Shown here: in pieces, positions 39,234 through 47,299 of the stretch
Numbering within the stretch: position 1 is the first letter of the stretch
Layout of the letters: every line of letters begins with the position of its first letter
Source of the DNA: Accumulibacter jenkinsii
GTDB taxonomy: Bacteria > Pseudomonadota > Gammaproteobacteria > Burkholderiales > Rhodocyclaceae
Reading direction: 5' to 3'
Length of the DNA stretch: 64,000 nucleotides
NCBI GenBank assembly: GCA_036625225.1
Contig: JAZKUF010000006.1
Location: forward strand, 1-64,000
The notes under the pieces: model-generated
Seen by the model: only the letters and a program-made list of their open reading frames with translations
Database searches by the model: none
Told to the model about the DNA's origin: nothing
Made by a program: the position numbers and the translations under genes

Positions 39234-40520
39234 ATGAGCACCGCGCACCCCTTCGTCGAGCGGCTGCGCAACGCCGGCATCGTCGAGAGCGACGGCGAAG
39301 AACTGCGCCGGCAGAAGTCGCTGCTTTTCTTTGCCACCGGTCTGATCTGCTTCACCTCGGTCATCTGGCTGCTGATCTACTGGCAGCTCGGACCGCGCTT
39401 TTCGACCAACCTGCCCTTTGCCCTGCAACTGCTGCTGGTCGGCAACCTGCTGGTCTACCTGAAGACGCTCAATTTCAACTGCTTCCGCCAGATCCAGCTG
39501 GCGCTGTTCCTGTTCACGCCCTTTGTGGCGCAGTGGAGCATCGGCAGCTTCATCACCGCCAGCGGCATCAGTCTCTGGGCCTTGCTGGCACCGATCGGCG
39601 CGGTGCTGTTCATCGGCCCGCGCGAGTCGGGGGCGTGGTTCTTCGCCTACGTTTTTCTCACCCTGCTCTCCGGCGGCTTCGACTACTACCTCGCCGATCT
39701 GGTGCTCGTACCCGCGCACCCGGTGTCGCCACAGACCTCGGCCTTCTTTTTCGCCCTCAACTTCGCCGCCGTATCGACCATCGTCTATCTGCTGCTGCGC
39801 TCCTCGGATGCGGCAAAACATCAGGCGCAGCAACGTCTGCAGGAGGCTCACCGGCGGCTGCAGAGCGAACAGGAGCGTTCCGAGCGCCTGCTGCTCAACG
39901 TCCTGCCGGCACCGATCGCGCAGCGGCTCAAGAACAGCCCGCAGACGATCGCCGACGGCTTCGCCGAAGTTTCGGTGATGTTCGCCGACATCGTGGACTT
40001 CACGCGGGTGGCTGCAGGGCTGACGCCGCAGCAGGTGTTCGCGATGCTCAACAAGATCTTCTCCTGTTTCGACGAACTCGCCGAAAAGCATGGCCTCGAG
40101 AAGATCAAGACCATCGGCGACGCCTACATGGTCGCTGCCGGCCTGGACGACGCCTGCCGGCATCCGGCCGAGTCGCTGGCCGACATGGCGCTCGAAATGT
40201 GCGCCCTCCTGAAGCAGGATTTCAGCATCAACGACCGGCGCCTCGAACTGCGCATCGGCATCGGCACCGGACCGGTGGTGGCCGGGGTGGTGGGCAAGAA
40301 GAAGTTCATCTACGACCTCTGGGGCGACACCGTCAACATCGCCAGCCGGGTCACCAGCGAAGGCGTTCCCGGCCTCGTGCAGGTCGACCCGCGCACCTAC
40401 CGTCGCCTGTCCGACGGCTTCGATTTCGAGCCGGCGCTGACGGTTCATCTGAAAGGCAAGGGAGAGATGATCGTCCATCGCCTGATCGGCCGCCGGGCCG
40501 CCCGCGTCGCTCGCGCCTAG
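39234..40520 (+). CDS. Membrane class III adenylate cyclase
   Basis: The 428-aa protein has six membrane helices in its first ~190 residues (LLFFATGLICFTSVIWLLIYW through AFFFALNFAAVSTIVYLLL). A short coiled coil and a class III cyclase domain follow. Metal-binding Asp residues are in VMFADIVDFTRV, the purine-selecting Lys and Asp in EKIKTIGDAYM and FIYDLWGDTVNIASR (Lys/Asp favours ATP, so cAMP), and the transition-state Arg in NIASRV. It lies inside the pilus locus, so it may couple pilus state or surface contact to cAMP; that link is inference. ATG 39234 (MSTAHPFVERL) is preferred over 39204. Confidence 0.88.
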   Translation: MSTAHPFVERLRNAGIVESDGEELRRQKSLLFFATGLICFTSVIWLLIYWQLGPRFSTNLPFALQLLLVGNLLVYLKTLNFNCFRQIQLALFLFTPFVAQWSIGSFITASGISLWALLAPIGAVLFIGPRESGAWFFAYVFLTLLSGGFDYYLADLVLVPAHPVSPQTSAFFFALNFAAVSTIVYLLLRSSDAAKHQAQQRLQEAHRRLQSEQERSERLLLNVLPAPIAQRLKNSPQTIADGFAEVSVMFADIVDFTRVAAGLTPQQVFAMLNKIFSCFDELAEKHGLEKIKTIGDAYMVAAGLDDACRHPAESLADMALEMCALLKQDFSINDRRLELRIGIGTGPVVAGVVGKKKFIYDLWGDTVNIASRVTSEGVPGLVQVDPRTYRRLSDGFDFEPALTVHLKGKGEMIVHRLIGRRAARVARA

Positions 40521-42232
40521 CGCCCTGCCGCGCCGTCCGGCGGCCGCCGCCGCAACTCGAAGCAGACCCGGCCGCAGCGGTTGCTGACCAGGCGCAGCTC
40601 GTGGCCGCAGCACTCGGCCTGACGCGCCGCGTGGTAGAGGCCGATGCCGAACCCGCTCACCGACGCCACCGGCGTTCGCAGCAGATCATCGACGACCTCG
40701 TCGCCGACCGCATTGCCGGTATCACAGACCCGCAACCACGAAGCGTCGCCAGCGATCGCCAGCTCGATCTCGACGCCGCCTTGCGTCTGGCGTTTGAGCA
40801 ACGCGTTCTGCAACAGGTTGTCGGCGACGCTATCGAACAGTGCCGTCGGCACCAGCACTTCGGGGTCGAAGTCCACTGCGGCGAAATGGACCGCCGCAGT
40901 GGCGTAGCGCTGCTCCTGAACTCGCCACCACCTCTCGGCCGGCAGCAGCCCGCCGGTCTCGCTCCGCGGTTTCTGCAGCTTGGCGAGCGTCTGCTGCAGG
41001 CGCTGGGTGACCTGCGGCAGCTGGCGCTGCAGCAGCAGGTCGCGCCGCTCGTCGTCGTTGCCGTGCATCGCCTGGGCGAGATAACAGAGGTTGTTCAGTG
41101 ATTGCAGGAGGTTCTTCACGTCGTGCGTCAGGCGGGCGCCGGTTTCGTGGATCGCCCGCAGATAGCTCACCTGCTGCAGCTCGCGCTCGCGCACCTTGGC
41201 GAGGTAGTGTTCGTTGGCGAGCTGCGCGAGCAGATGGAAATGCCAGACCAGCGACGGGCTCAGCTTGTGACGGGTGTGCAGGGTGAGCAGCAGGGGTTGC
41301 CCGGGAAAATCATGCCGATGGCCCGATTGGCTGCCAAAGGTTCCCTGGCGCGTGCCGGCCACCCAGCGCCCGCCTTCGACCCAGGGCAGCTCGAGCATTT
41401 CGGCGAGGGCCTGCGAGAGGAAGCTCTCCGCATCGTTTTCGCTGCTCGCGAGCGTCGTCAGCCGATGCAGCCATTGCTCGAAAGGCAGGCCGATGGTCAA
41501 CAGATAGCGCGAGAAGAAGACCCCGATGCCGGTGTAACCGGGGCGCGTATTCCACGTCCAGCCAATCAGCAGGAGCAGTCCCGCGATCGCAAGCAGGGTA
41601 TTGAGCACGGCTTCGTAGTAACCCGACTGACGCAGCAGCATGAAGGCCAGGCTGCCGAGGACGAGAACGGCAATCAGGAGAAAGATGAACAGGCTGTAGA
41701 ACAGATCGACCATGGCGTCGCCCGCCCTGTCGCTGGCGTGCGACACCGGCAGCAACAGCATCAGCAGCAGGAACGAGGGCATTCCCCAGGCGAATTCGCG
41801 ATCCAGTGAAGGGCCGCGCAGCGCCGCATCGGGAACCACCTGAGGCACCAGCCAGAAGAGCAGCGCCGCCAGCAGATAGGCAAAAGCGACGAGGTGGAAG
41901 ATCCGCGTCGGCCAATGGTCGATGAACATCACCCGCCCGCCGACCAGCGCGGCGAGCATCACCACCCAGACGATCAGCAACCACCAGCCGTACCAGGCGA
42001 TACCGCAGCCGAGCAACAGGGCAATCACCGCAAGACCGCCGAGATCGATCTTTCGCTCGGCGTGAATGAAGGGTTGCCAGATGACGAACAGACCGACATT
42101 GACCAGCCAGCAGAGGAGACCGATGGTCGTTTCCGCACCCGAGACCAGCGCGAGGTGGAGAACGAGCAGAAGCCAGATCAACAGCCAGCGCTGGCGCTCG
42201 CGCAGGGCAGCGCCGAGGCGCTCGAGGACGCT
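40517..42232 (-). CDS. Membrane histidine kinase, PrsK/PilS-like
   Basis: The 571-aa protein has seven or more membrane helices in its first ~270 residues. A GAF-like linker follows, then an atypical kinase core: H-box IHETGARLTHDVKNLLQSLNN, N-box DNLLQNALLKR, D-box VCDTGNAVGD and G-box VSGFGIGLYHA. The HDVKN H-box is close to that of PEP-CTERM kinase PrsK. It is convergent with the cyclase gene (ends overlap by 4 bp) and divergent from the pilin gene. It probably phosphorylates the sigma-54 regulator at 25540-26991. GTG at 42232 has a GGAG site; GTG at 42277 is an alternative. Confidence 0.82.
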   Translation of the reverse strand, partial: SVLERLGAALRERQRWLLIWLLLVLHLALVSGAETTIGLLCWLVNVGLFVIWQPFIHAERKIDLGGLAVIALLLGCGIAWYGWWLLIVWVVMLAALVGGRVMFIDHWPTRIFHLVAFAYLLAALLFWLVPQVVPDAALRGPSLDREFAWGMPSFLLLMLLLPVSHASDRAGDAMVDLFYSLFIFLLIAVLVLGSLAFMLLRQSGYYEAVLNTLLAIAGLLLLIGWTWNTRPGYTGIGVFFSRYLLTIGLPFEQWLHRLTTLASSENDAESFLSQALAEMLELPWVEGGRWVAGTRQGTFGSQSGHRHDFPGQPLLLTLHTRHKLSPSLVWHFHLLAQLANEHYLAKVRERELQQVSYLRAIHETGARLTHDVKNLLQSLNNLCYLAQAMHGNDDERRDLLLQRQLPQVTQRLQQTLAKLQKPRSETGGLLPAERWWRVQEQRYATAAVHFAAVDFDPEVLVPTALFDSVADNLLQNALLKRQTQGGVEIELAIAGDASWLRVCDTGNAVGDEVVDDLLRTPVASVSGFGIGLYHAARQAECCGHELRLVSNRCGRVCFELRRRPPDGAAGR

Positions 42233-42466
42233 CACGCCCCGCTCCGGCCGCTGCGCCGAGCCGGCAGCGGCCGGCACTGCCCCCCGCCAAGCGGCGCCGC
42301 CCCGCTCTCCGACAGGCCGTGGCGCCAGCCGCTGAAGGGGCAGCGGTCAGCGTCGTCCGGGTCGAGGCGCGCTGCAGCTGCCAGGTGAGCCAGTCCGACT
42401 CTGGACAACAGTGTCCGGAACTCGACAGTCCGGCAAACGTTGATCACCGGAATTGGCGGAATTCTC

Positions 42467-42484
42467 CCGGCACGAAACATGCTT
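42467..42484 (+). promoter_or_regulatory. Sigma-54 promoter (-24/-12) of the pilin gene
   Basis: CGGCACG-AAAC-ATGCT matches the TGGCACG-N4-TTGCW consensus, with the invariant GG (42469-42470) and GC (42481-42482) exactly 10 bases apart. Transcription should start near 42495, some 28 bases before the pilin ATG. A sigma-54 activator is encoded at the other end of the locus. Confidence 0.75.
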
Positions 42485-42522
42485 ATGCCCAATATCATTG
42501 TCGACACGAACGGGAGGACGGA

Positions 42523-43224
42523 ATGAACCAGCTCAAGAAACAACAGTCGGGCTTTACCCTGGTCGAGATCGCGATTGTACTCGTCATCATCGGCCTGCTG
42601 CTTGGCGGTGTACTCAAGGGACAGGAACTGATCAACAGCGCCAAGGTGAAGAACATGATCGGTGATTTCCGCACCGTTTCGAGCCTCGTATACGGTTACC
42701 AGGATCGCTTCAAGGCCTTCCCCGGCGACCAGAGCCAGGCCCAGCTGGATATCGCTTTTGGCAGCGGCGTGGCAGCGGCCTGCGACCCTGCCGCTGCCGG
42801 CTTGTGCGCGCCCAACAACGGGCGCATCGACGGCGTCTGGAATGCCGGCGGGGCTGACGGCACCGGTGTCGCCACCAACGAAAGCGTCCTCTTCTGGCAG
42901 CATGTCCGGCTCGCCAACCTGTCTTCCGGCCCGGCGGCCCTGACCGCGGCCGACTACCGCCCGCGCAATGCCGATGGCGGTTTCATCGGCATCGAGATGT
43001 CTGGAACGACGCCCTTCATCGCGGCGATGCGGGGCTCGTTCTTTGTCTGCTCGGACGGCATTCTCGGCCGCTACGTGAAGCAGATCGACACCACGATGGA
43101 CGACGGCAACACGGCCAGCGGTTCACTCCAGGCGGTAGTGAGCGGGACCGCGCGCGGAGCTGCTGCGGTGGCGACAACCGCCATTGTGGACGGCACCCAA
43201 TACACGGTCTGCGCTTCTTACTGA
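42523..43224 (+). CDS. mshA: Major type IV (MSHA-like) pilin
   Basis: The 233-aa prepilin has a short leader MNQLKKQQSG, cleaved before FTLVEIAIVLVIIGLLLGGVL (Glu at +5, methylated Phe expected). The alpha-1 extension and a globular head have two cysteine pairs (AAACDPAAAGLCAP and FFVCSDG...YTVCASY). Such heads often hold the disulfide-bonded D-region. GGGAGGACGG precedes the ATG. Its own sigma-54 promoter and separation from the assembly genes suggest high, regulated expression. The mshA symbol is by analogy. Confidence 0.85.
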   Translation: MNQLKKQQSGFTLVEIAIVLVIIGLLLGGVLKGQELINSAKVKNMIGDFRTVSSLVYGYQDRFKAFPGDQSQAQLDIAFGSGVAAACDPAAAGLCAPNNGRIDGVWNAGGADGTGVATNESVLFWQHVRLANLSSGPAALTAADYRPRNADGGFIGIEMSGTTPFIAAMRGSFFVCSDGILGRYVKQIDTTMDDGNTASGSLQAVVSGTARGAAAVATTAIVDGTQYTVCASY

Positions 43225-43359
43225 GCGGTCTTCGCTGCCCTCACGGTCGACCGGAAAGCATCCTGCCTGCCGCGGGTCCTTTCCGGCCAGCGCCGCCGAC
43301 TCGCGGCGAGAGCGCGAGGCGTTCTGCTATACTCGCGCCACTCCAATCGTTGCCTTCTC

Positions 43360-44343
43360 ATGAGCCCGATCCAGCCGTCAGCAAAAGCACTCGACCTTGC
43401 CCGCCAGGTACTGCAAATTGAAGCCGATGCCGTGCTGGCACTGGCCGCGCGGATCGATGGCGAGTTCCTGCAGGCGCTGGTCCTGATTCTCAACTGCCGG
43501 GGCCGCGTGATCGTCAGCGGCATGGGCAAATCAGGCCATGTCGCGCGCAAGATCGCTTCGACGCTGGCCAGCACCGGCACCCCCGCGTATTTCGTTCACC
43601 CCGCCGAGGCGAGCCATGGCGACCTCGGGATGATCACCCGCGACGACGTGCTGATTGCGCTTTCCAATTCGGGCGAAGGCAGCGAATTGTTGACCATCGT
43701 GCCGATCATCAAGCGCCAGGGGGCCAAACTGATCAGCATGACCGGCAACCCGCAGTCGTCGCTGGCCATCGAGTCCGATGTACACCTCGACGCCGCGGTG
43801 GCACAGGAGGCGTGTCCGCTCAATCTGGCGCCGACCGCGAGCACCACCGCCGCGCTGGCGCTCGGTGACGCGCTGGCGGTCGCGCTGCTCGATTCACGCG
43901 GCTTTGGCCCGGCGGATTTTGCCCGTTCCCACCCCGGCGGTTCGCTCGGCCGTCGCCTGCTGACCCACGTTCGCGACGTCATGCGAGTCGGTGCCGCCCT
44001 GCCGACCGTCCTGCCCGCCACCCGCCTACCCGACGCAATCCTCGAAATCTCGCGCGGCGGCATCGGCATGACCGCCGTCCTCGGCCCCGACCGCCAGGTG
44101 ATCGGCGTCGTCACCGATGGCGACCTGCGGCGGGCCTTCGCCCGCAATCTCGATCTGCGGACACTCTCGGTGAGCGACATCATGGGGCAGAAACCGCGCG
44201 CGATCGGCCCCGACCAGCTGGCCGTCGAAGCGGTCGAAATGATGGAGCAGCACAAGATCAACCAGCTGCCGGTGGTCGACGACGCCGGCCTGCTGATCGG
44301 CGCACTCAACATGCATGACCTCTTCCAGGCCAAGGTGATCTGA
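43360..44343 (+). CDS. kdsD: Arabinose-5-phosphate isomerase KdsD
   Basis: The 327-aa enzyme converts ribulose-5-phosphate to arabinose-5-phosphate, the first step of KDO synthesis for lipopolysaccharide. It has a SIS domain (VIVSGMGKSGHVARKIASTLASTGTPAYFVHPAEASHGDLGMI, then LISMTGNPQSSLA) and two CBS domains (from VMRVGAALPTV and SDIMGQKPRAIGP). Its stop overlaps the lptC start (TGATG). The usual neighbour kdsC is absent. Confidence 0.95.
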   Translation: MSPIQPSAKALDLARQVLQIEADAVLALAARIDGEFLQALVLILNCRGRVIVSGMGKSGHVARKIASTLASTGTPAYFVHPAEASHGDLGMITRDDVLIALSNSGEGSELLTIVPIIKRQGAKLISMTGNPQSSLAIESDVHLDAAVAQEACPLNLAPTASTTAALALGDALAVALLDSRGFGPADFARSHPGGSLGRRLLTHVRDVMRVGAALPTVLPATRLPDAILEISRGGIGMTAVLGPDRQVIGVVTDGDLRRAFARNLDLRTLSVSDIMGQKPRAIGPDQLAVEAVEMMEQHKINQLPVVDDAGLLIGALNMHDLFQAKVI

Positions 44344-45017
44344 TGCCGGCCGTTCACGAAACCGGCTCGATCGCTGAGCGCGCCCGCCGGATCAGGCTGC
44401 GGGCGCTCGATGAGGGCCACACGGTCAAGAAGTGGAGCGGCGCGCTGCTGCCGCTGGGTATTCTGCTGGTGCTGCTGGCCCTGACGGCCTGGCTGCGCTA
44501 CGCGACCGAGTCCCCGGAACCGGACAGGAATGGCAAGCATCGTCATGACCCGGATTTCATCATCACCGATGCCCGGGGACACAAGCTCGACGGCGCCGGC
44601 AAGCTGCTCTACACGCTGGTCACGACGGAGCTTCGCCACTACCCCGACGACGACAGCAGCGAGTTGCTGAATCCGCAGCTGGTCTACCTGCAGCCAGGGC
44701 GGCCCGCGGTCAGCATCAGCGCGGGTCATGGTTTGGCAAGCTCGCGCGCGCAACGGATCGATCTTCGCGAAGCGGTCGAGCTGCGGCGCGCTGCGAGCGC
44801 CGGCGACCAGGAGCTCGTCGTCGAAACGGACCAGCTAACGCTGCTGCCCGACGAAGAAAAGGCTTTCACCCTTAGCCAGGTGCGGATTACCCAGGGCAAG
44901 TCGTGGCTGCAGGGAGTCGGCATGCAGGTCGATCACAAGCGCCAGACCTACGTCCTCGAATCCAGAGTCAACGGAGAAATCGAGAGCCATTTCGCCAGGA
45001 AAACCCCCAAGCCATGA
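44343..45017 (+). CDS. lptC: LPS export protein LptC
   Basis: The 224-aa bitopic protein has a membrane helix at about residues 37-57 (LLPLGILLVLLALTAWLRYA). A periplasmic beta-jellyroll follows with HDPDFIITDARGHKLDGAGKLLYTL and a C-terminal LQGVGMQVDHKRQTYVLESRVNGE. It receives LPS from LptB2FG and hands it to LptA. The 36-residue cytoplasmic leader is longer than usual. ATGA overlap with lptA. Confidence 0.9.
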   Translation: MPAVHETGSIAERARRIRLRALDEGHTVKKWSGALLPLGILLVLLALTAWLRYATESPEPDRNGKHRHDPDFIITDARGHKLDGAGKLLYTLVTTELRHYPDDDSSELLNPQLVYLQPGRPAVSISAGHGLASSRAQRIDLREAVELRRAASAGDQELVVETDQLTLLPDEEKAFTLSQVRITQGKSWLQGVGMQVDHKRQTYVLESRVNGEIESHFARKTPKP

Positions 45018-45619
45018 AGAAGACCTGTTTGTGCACTTGTGCCGGCGGCCTGCTGCTCCTCGCCCTGTCGATGCCCCTGCAAGCCGAGCGCGCCGACCGC
45101 GACAAGCCGATCAACCTCGAAGCGGATCGCCTGAGCATCGACGACCTGAACAAGATTCAGATTCTCGAGGGCAACGCCGTCCTCATCCAGGGAACGATGG
45201 AGCTGCGCACCAGTCGCCTGGTGGTGACCCAGGATGCCGACGGTTTCCAGAAGGCCACGGCCACCGGCGGCGCCAGCGGGCTGGCCCGCTTCAGGCAGAA
45301 ACGGGACGGCGTGGACGAATACATGGAAGGCGAGGCTGAGCGCATCGAACACGACGCGCGCAGCGAAATCACCCAGTTCTTCAATCGCGCCTGGGTCCGC
45401 AATGGCCTTGACGAGGTCAAGGGCCAATACATTTCCTATGATGCCCTGAATGAGAAGTTCCTCGTCACCACAGGTGGGGGAACGAGCAAGAGCGCTACCG
45501 GCACGGCGCAGGCGCGCGTCCGCGCGATCATCCAGCCCAAATCTGGCAGCGAGCCGGATAAAAAGCGTGAGCCCCTGAACCTCAAGCCGGCGACAAAGGT
45601 GACGCCGCGCGACAACTGA
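45014..45619 (+). CDS. lptA: LPS periplasmic bridge protein LptA
   Basis: The 201-aa periplasmic protein has a signal peptide (CTCAGGLLLLALSMPLQA). The OstA/LptA domain reads KPINLEADRLSIDDLNKIQILEGNAVLIQGTMELR and ends GQYISYDALNEKFLVT. It forms the bridge that carries LPS to the outer membrane. In most proteobacteria lptB and rpoN follow; here the next genes are phasins, so that synteny is broken. Confidence 0.93.
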   Translation: MKKTCLCTCAGGLLLLALSMPLQAERADRDKPINLEADRLSIDDLNKIQILEGNAVLIQGTMELRTSRLVVTQDADGFQKATATGGASGLARFRQKRDGVDEYMEGEAERIEHDARSEITQFFNRAWVRNGLDEVKGQYISYDALNEKFLVTTGGGTSKSATGTAQARVRAIIQPKSGSEPDKKREPLNLKPATKVTPRDN

Positions 45620-45778
45620 AGCCGTCCCTTCCTGCCGCCCGGCCCGGCAAGCGCCGCCAGGGATCAGCGCCGGATTGCTGTGCACCATCGGCAAATCTGC
45701 CGCCAGAGCTGATGAAATCCCGGCCTGGCGCTGCAAAATCATAATTATAAATATTTAAACCAGAAGCTTGAAATTTTT

Positions 45779-45797
45779 GGTGCGATGCAGCAAAAAA
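45779..45797. promoter_or_regulatory. Putative PhaR operator 1
   Basis: GGTGCGATGCAGCAAAAAA lies just upstream of the -35 box. A near copy occurs at 45838-45855, just downstream of the -10 box. TGC-rich sites at these two places are what is expected for PhaR repression of a phasin promoter. The assignment is inference. Confidence 0.45.
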
Positions 45798-45800
45798 CCG

Positions 45801-45828
45801 TTGACAAGGTCTGCCGTAAGCTTATAAT
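45801..45828 (+). promoter_or_regulatory. Perfect-consensus sigma-70 promoter of the first phasin
   Basis: TTGACA (45801-45806), a 16-bp spacer and TATAAT (45823-45828), both boxes exact. The start codon of the phasin is 114 bases further on. Such a strong promoter fits an abundant granule-coat protein and implies a repressor. Confidence 0.85.
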
Positions 45829-45837
45829 GCCGCTCAT

Positions 45838-45855
45838 GGTGCAGTGCAACAAAAG
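45838..45855. promoter_or_regulatory. Putative PhaR operator 2
   Basis: GGTGCAGTGCAACAAAAG overlaps the expected transcription start and repeats the motif at 45779. A repressor bound here would block initiation from the consensus promoter. Confidence 0.45.
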
Positions 45856-45941
45856 ATCATGGCCCCGAAAGAGGTGATGGCCGGTGAGTTAAACATTGCA
45901 CATGTTGCGTTGTACCTATATTTTTATTGAGGAGATTTGCC

Positions 45942-46493
45942 ATGTTCAACACCCCCGAACAATTCGCCGCTGCCAACAAGGCTTCAGTCGATGCGATGCT
46001 GACCCTCGCCAACACCGCTCTGGCCAGCGCCGAGCGTATTGCGGCGCTCAATCTGAATACTGCCCGCTCGATGCTTGAAGACGGTGTTGCCAACGCCAAG
46101 GCGATGCTCGGTGCCAAGGACCCGCAGGAATTCTTCGCTGTGCAGGCTTCTCTTGCCCAGCCTGGCCTCGAAAAAGCCGTCGCCTATACGCGCAGCGTCT
46201 ATGAGATCTCGGCTCAGTCGAAGGAAGAAATCTCCAAACTGCTCGAAGCGCAGTTCAGCGACTTCCAGAAACAGGCCCTCTCCCTGCTCGAAAAGGCCAC
46301 CAAGAACGCACCCGCCGGTTCCGACGTTGCCGTTTCCGCCGTCAAGTCGGCCATCGCCGCCGCGACCTCGGCCTTCGACAGCATGAACAAGGCCGCCAAG
46401 CAGGTCGCCGACATCGCCGAAACCAACGTTGCTGCAGCCACCAATGCCACCGTCAAGGCAGTCGGCGCAACGGCCGCGACGGCCAAGAAATAA
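45942..46493 (+). CDS. phaP: Phasin family protein
   Basis: The 183-aa all-helical amphipathic protein has the PHA_phasin layout MFNTPEQFAAANKASVDAML, LAALNLNTARSMLED-type heptads and DPQEFFAVQASLAQPGLEKAVAYTRSVYEI. The C-terminus is Ala/Thr-rich. It coats polyhydroxyalkanoate granules and controls their size and number. GAGGAGA precedes the ATG, and the promoter is consensus. Confidence 0.92.
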   Translation: MFNTPEQFAAANKASVDAMLTLANTALASAERIAALNLNTARSMLEDGVANAKAMLGAKDPQEFFAVQASLAQPGLEKAVAYTRSVYEISAQSKEEISKLLEAQFSDFQKQALSLLEKATKNAPAGSDVAVSAVKSAIAAATSAFDSMNKAAKQVADIAETNVAAATNATVKAVGATAATAKK

Positions 46494-46545
46494 CCGGCTG
46501 AACCGACGGGCAAGTGACAACTGTCCCGGTTCAGAGCGACTGGGG

Positions 46546-46570
46546 AGCCCCCGGCGTGGTTCGGGGGTTT
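46546..46570 (+). terminator. Intrinsic terminator after the first phasin
   Basis: CCCCCG (46548-46553), an 8-base loop and CGGGGG (46562-46567) are followed by a short T-rich run (TTTCCTTGTTT). It lies 53 bases past the phasin stop and separates the two phasin genes. Confidence 0.75.
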
Positions 46571-46689
46571 CCTTGTTTGAACGCTTCCGGCTCTCGACAC
46601 CTCGCCCGAAATGGCCACAGCCGGCCGCCGCAGCACCAGGGTCCTACGCACACCCCCTGCCTTATATCGTTATTCCCGGAGACCTATCC

Positions 46690-47235
46690 ATGAGCACCAT
46701 CGATCTCGAAAAACTCGCCCAGAGCCAGCAAGCCAACGCACAAGTCATGATGACCCTGGTTCGCACGGCGTTCCACGGCCTCGAACAATTGTCGGCCCTC
46801 AACCTTGCGGCGAGTCGCGAGTTGTTCAACAGCAGCGCCAGCGGTGCGCAGCAGATGCTGGGCGTCAAGGATCCGAAAGAACTCGGCAACATCGCCGGGG
46901 CAATCGCCCGGCCGAACGTTGAAAAGCTGCTGGAATATTCCCGCAGCCTCTACGAACTCTCGGCCAACATGCAGCGCGAAATCACCTCGGTGATGGAAGA
47001 CCAGTACACCAACATTCGGCAGGGCGCCGCCGGCCTGATCGACAAGAGCGGTGCTTCGCCGATCGCCGGCGATGTCTTCGGCTCGGCAATGAAGCAGATG
47101 ATGAACGCTTCGACGACGGCTTTCGAGAACATCTCGCAGATGGCCAAGCAGATGACCGACATCGTCGACACCAATGTCAAGGCCGCATCGACCGCCACCG
47201 CCAAGGCCGCTGCCGCGCTGACCCCGAAGAAGTAA
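46690..47235 (+). CDS. Second phasin family protein
   Basis: The 181-aa phasin shares its organisation with the upstream one (LSALNLAASRELFNSSASG, DPKELGNIAGAIARPNVEKLLEYSRSLYEL and TDIVDTNVKAASTATAKAA at the C-terminus). It is clearly diverged, so the pair is an old tandem duplication. Its start follows a CCCGGAGACC stretch. A terminator on each side makes it a separate transcription unit. Confidence 0.9.
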   Translation: MSTIDLEKLAQSQQANAQVMMTLVRTAFHGLEQLSALNLAASRELFNSSASGAQQMLGVKDPKELGNIAGAIARPNVEKLLEYSRSLYELSANMQREITSVMEDQYTNIRQGAAGLIDKSGASPIAGDVFGSAMKQMMNASTTAFENISQMAKQMTDIVDTNVKAASTATAKAAAALTPKK

Positions 47236-47267
47236 TCGGCGCCCACCGCGCCTGATTCGCTCTTCAT

Positions 47268-47297
47268 AAAAAACCCGGCCATGGCCGGGTTTTTTTC
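47268..47297. terminator. Bidirectional intrinsic terminator
   Basis: A-run plus CCCGGCC-AT-GGCCGGG plus T7 forms a perfect palindrome with A/T flanks on both sides. It serves the phasin (plus strand) and the CinA-like gene (minus strand, stop at 47300). Confidence 0.93.
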
Positions 47298-47299
47298 GT

